From Crambe crambe (lineage: Eukaryota; Porifera; Demospongiae; Poecilosclerida; Crambeidae), in NCBI GenBank assembly GCA_963924555.1, contig OZ004585.1:1-64000 (forward strand): 64,000 bases of DNA. Reading direction: 5' to 3'. This document shows positions 52,923 through 64,000 of the stretch, one piece after another (position 1 is the stretch's first letter; every line of letters starts with the position of its first letter). Under the pieces are notes generated by a model. The model worked only from the letters and a program-made list of their open reading frames with translations. It was not told where the DNA came from and searched no databases. The position numbers were made by a program, and so were the translations under genes.

Positions 52923-55900
52923 TCATGTAGTAACATGGTCATATAAATGAAAAGTTCCTCTCCACCTGACACCTTTCAACTTTGAGTATGAAAGCAGGGG
53001 CACAACATTGTGATGGGGGCGAGGCAGGGGAGGTAGACTAACTTCTGACACTTGCAAACTGCTTCTGCTAGTGACTGGAGGACAACTGACGACTAAAGAA
53101 AATGCGTATAATATTATAGTTATAATATTATGTGAATATGTTACATGTATTACTGTATGATTGCTACTTGAAACACCTTGTGGTAAAGACACTGCAGAGC
53201 CCAATGGTGATCTGTACACTTTGCAGAAAGAGCCCCAATAGGGAGCCATATCTGCTAAAACTCTCTCCTGTGCTCTCTCAAACAAGTCCATCAGACGATC
53301 CAAATAAACAGCTATCCTGGAGCGACACAATTCTTCAAACACTGCTACCAACTGTAGTGCTAGCTCAGGAGCAATTGAGATCTGTGTAAAATACGTGATC
53401 AATCCACGACGCCCCATAATTATTAAGATCGTAGTGGCAGCCAAAGCAATCACCTTGATCCAAGGAGGGGTAGAAGCATCCAAATAGCGGTCCACCATGG
53501 CCTCACCTTTATGGAATAAGACACGAATACTTGTGTCACTCTCGTACATGACCTGCATTGCAGCATATACAGTCTTCATAGTTATCTAGCTACATAACAA
53601 GCAGTCAACCCCACACCTTGAACTTGCTAACTTCCAACCAAAACTGCACATTGTTGACTATGACATGTTTAGAAGGAGGAACATGTTCTGCTAGGTATTC
53701 ACTGAATGATTTCAGTTTGTGTGTCATTGGACCTTCACAAACACTGAGGGTCTTGAACAGGTGCATCGCGTCTTCCCGCAGTTGAGAAGAGCTGATAATC
53801 TAATCAACTTAAATTTCAAGGACAAAAATTGATGGACTGATTTAAAATACGAACCTTCTTTGAAGTGTGTGGAAGAAGCCGTGACTTCCCATCCACAGAA
53901 GGAAGAGATCCCTGTCCTTCCTTTAGCAGAAACTGTTCAATAACAGGGCCAAGCATCTGTTCGGTCCATCGCTGTAAGCTCTGCATGGCTGGTGTGCCAG
54001 GTCGAACTAGGGGGAGGTCTGGCTCAAGCACTTCAACTAATTCGTCGGGAAGAGGGAGAAAAACTTTGCACTTATCCGATATAAAGTTCTTGTGAATGAC
54101 TACAGCTAGAGAATTCCGTGCGTCTTTCTGTATAGTTTTGTTATAGCGTATGAGAGATTTCCAGAGCTTGAGATATGTATTTTCTACAGAGTGTGGTCCT
54201 CTAACAGTGAACAAGTAATGTTCAAATTGGAGGAACGTCCTGGACATGAGACGTTATTAAAAATATCATACCAGATGAGACAGTGTTACATACTCCAAGT
54301 CTCCTAAAGATTCCAGTGCTCCTCCCTGCAGATCAGCAGCTAGCAATATTCTAGGATCATACTTCTTCTTACGATAGCGATTGTTGGTAAGAGAACGAGT
54401 TTTACTAGCACTTGATGGATTATTACTCTGTTGATAAACATCACCAAGGCAACTGCATTGCACAATAGCAGCAGATTAGCAAATACAGCATACTCACTCA
54501 CTCACATGATGTATTTTTCATACAAGTCCCTTTGAAATTTGCTCCATAGACGTTTCAAGGAAGAGTACATTTTAACCTGAATCAGTGAAGTCAAAAGTAA
54601 TTGAGTGAAGGGTACTGTATTGACATGTACTGACATTGACTTCCCTAATGACACTGATGGCAGAGTCAATGTCTCTGCAGTGTAGTGCCACTTTCAGTTC
54701 TTTCATCAGTGCAGGCTCAACTTCAACATGAAAAGTTCCGTCTAAAACACTTGAGGAATGAGTGCAAGAGTCATGTCCACCATGCACAGTACACACCTGG
54801 TGCAAGGAACCTGCTCCACAGCTTCCATCCTTCATACAAAAACAAGTCATCAGGCAGATGCTGCACCAGACGCTGGCATTCTTCCCACAAATGGAGCTGA
54901 TGGTAACACAGTCTGGACTCTCTGAGAGACAGCTAGACTAACACAGAGATGTTCAGCAATGTTACGTCTTATACCTCTGTAAAAAATCGCTAAAAGGGTC
55001 CCCTGCAATTGCATTATGATAGAGACCCTCTATGAAAGGTATGTCTGCTCCTTCCTCTTCACACTTTGCAGCATGTGGGTGTGGCTGCTGGATGCTACTT
55101 GAACACGACATTAATAGTTGGTATGTATTGCACTGAGTATCACCTGTCATCTGAGGTGCAATGACAGAAACGTGGCAACCAATAATGCTGTAGTCTTTGG
55201 AGAGTTGTTGCTTGTACATCTAGCAACCATCTTTCAATCTTCCCAGTCCTTCTCTAAAAAGGAATTAGATCTTTGACTGCTGTGTGCATTATAAATCATA
55301 CCGTCTGTTGAAGAAGAGGAATAGCATCACATTTGGAAGAGATGGTTTTACTGGCAGCCCAATGCTGCTTGACTCCCATAAAATAGCCTTCACAGGATAC
55401 CCACACTTCCGTCAGTGGAGCACCACCAGTCCCAGCAAGATTATTCTCAAACCTCAAGTACTCAGCAAAGCTTTTCATTGTCATTAGTGGTTCTCTGTTT
55501 GGAGAGAGAATACTTTTTTCCAGTTCTTCCCCTGCAGAATTTGGACACTTGCCCTGAAGAGCACAATACAAACGATACTTGCAGTATAATCGAGACCTGG
55601 ACAAAGAGAACCATAAAAATTATGCAAGACATAAAATAAAGACTTGACTTCAAAAAGTATGGCCAGCAATGATTCTCAAGCCACTTGAACAGACGAATAT
55701 TCACATTTGTATTTCCCTCCAGTAAAATAACTTTATTTCGACATTCAGATGAAGGAAGGACTTTGCACACTTGAGATGCAGCATCATAGAACAAGTGTAC
55801 TGGGAAAATCTAATCACAAAGGAGTCCGTGAACTGTCACGAATAGTTACATCAACAACAAACTCACTGGAAAGGAGAGGTAGTGGTTAAAACAATGCCCA

Positions 55901-55932
55901 AGGGCAATGTCAGACTTGAGGCTAACCTCCAT
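52923..55932 (-). CDS. RGS22-like regulator of G-protein signalling
   Basis: About ten exons from ATG 55932 to the stop at 52923. The N-terminus (DIALGHCFNHYLSFPIFPVH, then LFKWLENHCWPYFLKS and YCKYRLYCAL) has the layout of the RGS22 N-terminal region (FVEYFN-FL-LP-FP...). Several RGS-type repeats follow: MKSFAEYLRFENNL, FLQFEHYLFTVRGPHSVEN and FSEYLAEHVPPSKH...VQFWLEVSKFK, the last one close to the RGS core (FWLAVEKFK). RGS domains speed up GTP hydrolysis on G-alpha subunits; in RGS22 the repeats are divergent and mainly bind G-alpha 12/13. The C-terminus (WRGTFHLYDHVTT) is not recognised. Exons in the centre (55230-54590) have less certain edges. Alternative: another multi-RGS protein of the same clade. 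Confidence 0.65.
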
Positions 55933-56148
55933 TTCCCCCAAACTAAACTAAAATTCACACTTGCTGCTGTAAATTGACACCTCAAACTATTACTAAAAAT
56001 TTTTTTGATTTTTAATGACTGCGATAAAAATGAAAATAACTGATTTCACCAAAATCCATCTACAGAAGCAATGTCTTCAACTTTTTCTTGCTGAATATCT
56101 GCAAGCACAGAAAGTGCCACTGGTAACAAATGCAAACATTATTGCTTG

Positions 56149-56560
56149 CTAACCTTGACTAGAAGGGAGAGTCTGTTTTATATTTGTCACTACTTGCTGC
56201 AATCCATTTTTCTTGAAAGTGCAGAGTTCAAACTGGAGGTTCTTAGGGAGCGCATGCTGTCTTGCTCCCTTAATATACGAGTTGTGAACAGAAGTCAAGT
56301 GCTGAACACGTTTGGTTTGGACCTGAGGCACCACTCCTATATTACACATGATAATGATGTGCACTAGCTATGATATACATGCTGACTCACGGCCAACAGG
56401 AAAGGGAGAAACAGGTTCAGTAACAATCACATGGTGGAGAAATCTCCTATTAAAGCTCAAAACTTGGTTCTGAACTGTGAACTGAGATTTCTCACTACTA
56501 GAGCCATCCACAACATGTCCTAGTTCACAAGCATAATATGCAGTAAATCTCTCTCTCTCT

Positions 56561-56596
<36 letters not shown>

Positions 56597-59158
56597 AACT
56601 CTGAAGGCACGTTTCTCTATTGTATGAACAGGACGAAGTTTGTGACGAAGGTGGCCTGCAGAGCTTCTCACTTCTTTCAGCATTAAGCGTCGATGCACTA
56701 TATTGACAGGATTGAGGCGAGGAGGAGGAGGAGGAGGAGGAGGGGGAGGGGGAGGAGGAGGAGGACTAGACGGGACACCTCTTGACATGATGTGGCTGTT
56801 CTTTTTCTTTTTCTTGATGACCACCGGTTTCACCACCGGTTTCACCCCGACCTTGGAAGTCTGCAACTCCCTTAGATTAGGTTGCATGATAGCCCTGGGC
56901 ACCATGTCACTGAAACACTTATTATCACACAGTCTAAATCACAGACAGTGAGATTTACCTTGGGGTCATGTAGGAGTTTTCCTTCATCTGGAGCTGTTCT
57001 GCCAACTGAGAGTCTTGAATGACTTGGGATTCTGCCTCTTCCAGCTGCAATCGATGTGCCAGTACATGGTCAGTAACCACACCCTGTTTCTCCACTTCAG
57101 TGACTCCCAAGTGACCACCGTCAGTGACTGATCCCACACTACTGGCTCCCACTACCTCTATCCCCACGTCTTTAGTATCAGTCACGCTGAGAAATATCAC
57201 TCCCAAACTGCAAAACATCAACATGTTCATTCCTCCCTCTCTGCTTACTGCTCAAAGTACTCACCTATCTGAGTGAATTAATTCAGAGTGCTTCTCTGTC
57301 AAGTTGGGAGTGGGTGTGGCCGTTACAGGTTGACAGTCCCTCAGAGAAGTTATGACATCAGCCACTGGAGGTCGTTTAACAGGTTCCCAAGATACACACC
57401 TACAATACATACGACATCATCACAGAGCTACAGACATGCAAATTATGCTTTTTTTCTTCCCTATTATGCTATGCTCCAATGCCAGAACCCCTTCCCTATT
57501 ATGCTCAACAAACATGCCTATTATGCTTTAAAATTTGGTAAGAAAATTAATTTAATTGCAGCCTCTTTTAGTCATCCATCATAATTTTATCAGCAGCAAG
57601 TTAGTTTGCTGGAACATTTAAACAGCAGCAGAAGACGGTTGTAATAATACGGCCGGAGGCACTGCTATGGCTGGTACGGCCATGGCCGTACCACCATTCA
57701 GAGTGTGTGTGTATGTGTGTGTATGCAATTTGAATAATAATAACAACATAGCATTGCCTGGATCATACCAGATTGAAATTGAATCAATAATATTGAACTT
57801 ACTGGAGGGAATTCCACAGACCCTCCAGATGGTAGCTATGGCTGTACCACTATATATGAGGTCCGGCATAATTTGCATGTCCCTACACATAGCTACAATG
57901 AGTGTGGTAAGACTGACCTTCTGATGAGAATGGCCAGGCTGGGATGTACAGTTGGAGGAATCTCTGGCTCTTGCTTATTAATCACCACTGCCATCATCAC
58001 TGCTACTGGGAGCAAATCCTGGAATGGAATGTGACCGGTAACCATCTCGTACAGCACCATCCCCAGTCCATACACATCAGCCGGAAATTGGTAACGCTGA
58101 TTAGAAAGAACTTCGGGAGCTGTCCAATGCACGGTTCCTATGTTTCCTGCACACGCATCCAAATGATACTATCTCGAGGTTCAGAGTCCATCATAGACAT
58201 ACCAGTCATTGTAGCCGACTCCAAACGAACTCTGGCCATTCCAAAGTCACATAACTTGGCTTGACAGAGAGGAGGGTTAGAGGTCAACAAGACGTTCTTG
58301 CTCTTGAGGTCACGATGAAGAATGTTAATAGAATGAAGGTACTGTAACCCTCGGCAAATATCGATACCCACTCCACAAACACCTGCCATGTCCATACTGA
58401 CTTTGAGCACGTGCAGCACCTGTAAACACTCACACCTCATATCACGTCACATCATGCAGGTATCACATACTTGACCTTATGGAGTGAGCCACCAGACACA
58501 TATTCCATGAGGATGGCTAACTTTGGAGGAGTCCGACATGCTCCCATCATCAGGACCACGTTGGGATGACGCAAGCAGTTCATCACGAATACCTCTCTCC
58601 TGAATGCTTCAAGGGCTTCTGGTGTCATTTGACCATATTTGAATACCTGAAAACACCCACATATGTATGCATATGTGCACACACGCTCACTCACACTACC
58701 TTAATTGCCACTTCATTGCTTCGCCAGAAGCCATGGTACACTTCACCAAAAGCACCTCGATCCAGTGCCTCTTTGAAATGGATTTCATGGTAAGGGATAT
58801 CAAGTGTATTCCTCTTCTCTTCAGCTCTTCCTTTTGTCAAAAGCTCCTCTGATGGCAAGGAAATCACATAAATATTACATCAATAGTATAGCTAGTACCT
58901 ACCAATCAAATCCTTCAAAGTCACATTAAGAGAGATGGAATCTCTATGAATGAGTTTTCTGCAAAGAGGGCATGGGAAAACATTGGATTCGTCTCCTTCT
59001 CCACCCTTTCGATTTCCCCTGACAGTCACTAAAAGGTCGTTGATGCACAACTGACATACTGTGTGACCACAGGGCAAGGACATAGGCACACGCTCCCCAT
59101 TCAGCAAGGAAAAGCAAATTGGACATTCACAAGCACTCAATCCATTGTGTCCAGACAT
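56149..59158 (-). CDS. RING-finger/TKL-type protein kinase fusion
   Basis: Ten exons from ATG 59158 to TAG at 56149. Residues ~8-75 are a C3HC4 RING finger ([32 protein letters not shown]). A kinase domain follows: [20 protein letters not shown] (glycine loop whose first Gly is Asp), VAIKV, a hinge [40 protein letters not shown] and [15 protein letters not shown]. These are TKL-group features (Raf/MLK/plant CTR1 style), and all catalytic residues are present. The ~330-residue tail contains a VIKKKKK basic patch, a run of ~15 prolines encoded by a CCT repeat, and an unrecognised folded end. RING enzymes attach ubiquitin, so the protein may link phosphorylation to degradation. Plant KEG has the same RING-kinase order; no vertebrate protein I know does. 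Confidence 0.85.
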
Positions 59159-59306
59159 CACTAGTAATAAAACGTAAACACTACAGTACTTTCACTTGTA
59201 ATCATTACATTAATATCCGGTAGTTTCCGGATTTGATACACAAACGTAAACCTTAAGATAAGCTGCGTGTAGCCTGTTCTTGTGCTGTCCTGCCACTTTT
59301 TGTGAG
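59159..59306. promoter_or_regulatory. Divergent promoter, RING-kinase / AKT
   Basis: Only 148 bp separate the two start codons. CTAGTAATAAAACG and ATTAATATCCGGTAGTTTCCGG words (two CCGG-containing ETS-like TTCCGG cores) are present; no TATA box is obvious. Confidence 0.45.
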
Positions 59307-61879
<2,573 letters not shown>

Positions 61880-62248
61880 ACTTAGTCATTAATTTTTTTA
61901 TCCTTTTCTGTATTGGTTTCTTTTTCTGAGCCATTCTTGTTGGTTCAACTTGTGTGTATATATGTGTAAGTATAGTGTGCATGTTGCTATGTGTACAATA
62001 AATAGTCTGTGTGTGTGTGTGCATACTTTATAAATTGTGCTCGATCCATTTTTACATAGTGAGCTGTTATTTTTTTAATCAAAGTAATTTGTGACTTCTT
62101 GTTTAGTAGGAGCTATCTATGGTAGGAGTTAACTTCCGGAGTAGTCGTAGTATGGTAAAAGGTTCTATTGATTGTAAATTATTATAGCTCGAGTTCCTTG
62201 AGGAAGGAGTAGCTAGTTCGTAACTTAACAGGCCGAAGAATTACAATA
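61880..62248. other. AKT 3' flank and upstream region of next gene
   Basis: An AATAAA polyadenylation signal is at about 61998-62003, followed by a TGTGTG-rich stretch suited to a downstream element. The remaining ~200 bp are unique and should contain the promoter of the RasGEF gene, including AACTTCCGGAGTAG near 62130 (ETS-like core). Confidence 0.55.
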
Positions 62249-64000
62249 ATGGCGGAGGAGGTCAACTTAAACGATCTGGTCACATCTATGTTGGAAAAGT
62301 TTGGTTAAGTTGTTTTTGTTTTTTGTTTCTTTCGTGTGACTATGAATGAATATGGTGTACAGAGAGGGAGGACAGCTTGAAATTAGGAGACATGATAGAC
62401 TTTGACCCTTCCTTTCCTCAAGTGTTGTTTCTTGTGAGCAAATGGTATGGGAAAGAAGAAGAGGTGGCCAGACGTATGCTTTCTCTGTATCCTTTACTGC
62501 TATGCTTATGTTTTATAATCCTAAGCCATAATTATGAAAAGTCAGATCCTCTCTAAAAGTGTGAGGTTTTATGTTGTGCGTTTGTCCTGATTGTGAGAAC
62601 TTTCCTTGATCAACTCGATTTTCCAGTTATTCTGCAAGTGCCGAGCTCTCTGAAGGTCCAGAAAGTGATCCCCTCACTATTGCCACACTTGTGAGGAAGA
62701 CTGCTATAGCTCGTGCTTTCAGGTACAACTCTGTGTGTGTGTGTGTGTTCCCAATACTATTCCTAGATCCTTGAGATCTTGTGGTCGTCCACCCCCACAC
62801 TGCATTAATGACAAGATGTTATTTGCTATGTAATAGCTAGTTATGCTAACTGCAGCTAATTGCAGTGGATTATGTTCCGATCCAAGAGTTAGTGCAGTGG
62901 AATGATTGTGTTGTCATCGTTGCCAAGGTTTTGGATGGATTGTTATCCTGAAGATTTCCAACGTTCGAGCCCACTGAACCATCATGTTAAGACTCTGCAG
63001 AGGAAGATGAGTCAAAGTGGTGACACAGAGCTCCTGGAACTTACTTCTCTTGATGGCCTGTCAGTCCTCTGATTTCATTTACCCACTGACTTTCACTCTC
63101 TTACCTCTCTACCTGTGTACAGACCAAATGAGCCACAATGGTTCCAAAAGTCTCTCTCCATTCCATCCACTATCCATCGACCTAGCTTAGGCTTTGATTC
63201 GACTTCTGCCGGAAACATTGCAGAAGTCATGTGCTACATTGACTCACAACTATTCCGCAAGATTCCAGTGAGTGGGTCGAGGGGGAGGAGCTAGGCCCAG
63301 TTTTATTTCTACTGTGTGGGTGCGTGTTTAGGTTGCAGAGTTCTGTGAATATGCTCATGCTGCCAAGCCAACAGAGGACACACCTCGCATTGAAGAATGC
63401 ATCCAACTCTTTAATGGCATCACCATTTGGGTGGTTTGCAATATTTTACGTGAACTCACTATCGTTAAACGTGCTGACATTGTTGAAAAGTTCATCGAGT
63501 GCACTCAGGTAACTTTTCCGATTGACAAATGCGACATTTTTACATACGTATAAATTATCTGTTACCATAGCACCTGCTCAAGCTGCACTGCTACAACACT
63601 TTGCTTGCAGTTGTGGGTGGTCTCAACCACTTTTCCATTCGTCGTCTCAGTCAGACATGGGCCAAAGTAGACAAAGCTAAGAGCTCAGAACTGGAGAAAA
63701 TGACACAATTCTTCAATTCTCAGTCAAACTATTCAACCTACCGCCAATCAGTGGCCTCTTTAGAGCCAGACGAGTTTCATACACCTGTTCTGTAAGTCCA
63801 CATCACACACATTTCCTGTTTTCAGTTTGACATAACAGTGCTGACACTTGCCAGAGGTAGGAGGGGACATACATACTGGTTGCCAATGTTTGTGGTTACT
63901 TTTTTATGATACAGAGGAATTGTCCTGAAGGACTTGGTGGCAATCGACGCACAGGGCAAAGACTACCTTCCTTCTCGGCACCTCAACATGACCAAGTATA
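62249..64000 (+). CDS. RasGRP-like guanine nucleotide exchange factor, 5' part (truncated by window end)
   Basis: At least eight exons, beginning MAEEVNLNDLVTSMLEKF, typical of the RasGRP N-terminus. A REM (Ras exchanger motif) region follows: DMIDFDPSFPQVLFLVSKWY, TLVRKTAIARAFRFWMDCYP. The CDC25/RasGEF catalytic domain starts at ~residue 160 with GNIAEVMCYIDSQLFRKIPV and continues through EFCEYAH, CNILRELTIVKRADIVEKFI, KLHCYNTLLAVVGGLNHFSI (the helix that interacts with Ras) and VLGIVLKDLVAIDAQGKDYL. The enzyme loads GTP onto Ras/Rap at membranes. EF hands and a C1 domain, which would separate RasGRP from other RasGEFs, would lie beyond 64000 and cannot be seen. Confidence 0.85.

Noticed and set aside
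62925-62995. Possible tRNA B-box (CGTTCGAGCCC)
   Set aside because: It lies in a coding exon of the RasGEF gene, and neither a matching A box nor a cloverleaf can be drawn.

Overview
The window is the end of a chromosome from an early-branching animal, most plausibly a demosponge. The evidence is a 6.4 kb terminal telomere array, animal signalling genes (AKT with the full PH-kinase-hydrophobic-motif layout, a RasGEF/RasGRP-like gene, BAG3-like WW-BAG, RGS22-like, SLC29 nucleoside transporter), very short introns (often 50-100 bp), tight head-to-head gene pairs and a DIRS retrotransposon. The sponge assignment is inference from gene compactness and content; no marker gene proves it. No bacterial features, tRNA, rRNA or CRISPR arrays were found.

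Layout. 1-6388: telomere, (CCCTAG)n on the + strand, i.e. G-strand CTAGGG rather than the usual animal TTAGGG. 6389-18700: subtelomere made almost wholly of tandem repeats: a ~202-225 bp array with an 886 bp higher-order period, 52-bp arrays, a 30-bp array, a 433-bp composite repeat, a ~212-bp array and a 17-bp minisatellite. It also holds a first interstitial telomere block (14682-14771) and broken pieces of a recombinase-like gene. 18905-23612: a small gene island, an intact 11-exon tyrosine-recombinase-like gene (-) head-to-head with a KMT5A/SET8-like histone methyltransferase (+) that carries extra zinc fingers. 23800-25895: more satellites ending in a second interstitial telomere block (25838-25895). 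The junction just before it resembles the junction before the first block, so the chromosome end looks as if it grew by repeated addition of telomere-capped modules.

25896-41972: transposon-rich, nearly gene-free DNA: a 20-bp satellite, an imperfect long hairpin, three copies of an unnamed ~1 kb interspersed repeat, and one of those copies interrupted first by a 5'-truncated LINE and then by a full-length DIRS element (31525-38036), which itself carries a dead Merlin transposase. A small terminal-inverted-repeat element lies at 41519-41972.

42720-64000: ordinary gene-dense chromosome arm. In order: a small acidic coiled-coil protein (+), satellite-poor intergenic DNA, a multi-pass membrane protein (-) head-to-head with an SLC29 transporter (+), an unidentified conserved protein (-) head-to-head with a BAG3-like co-chaperone (+), an RGS22-like gene (-), a RING-finger/TKL-kinase fusion (-) head-to-head with AKT (+), and a RasGRP-like exchange factor (+) running off the window. 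Four divergent pairs share intergenic regions of about 65 to 410 bp, which implies shared promoters.

The most unusual part is the 11.7-25.9 kb interval: a recombinase-like gene plus a histone H4K20-type methyltransferase, driven from one duplicated promoter region, embedded between two telomere-sequence blocks, with fragments of a second recombinase copy scattered nearer the telomere. Whether this is a mobile or multicopy subtelomeric cassette is a hypothesis that can be tested by looking at the other chromosome ends.
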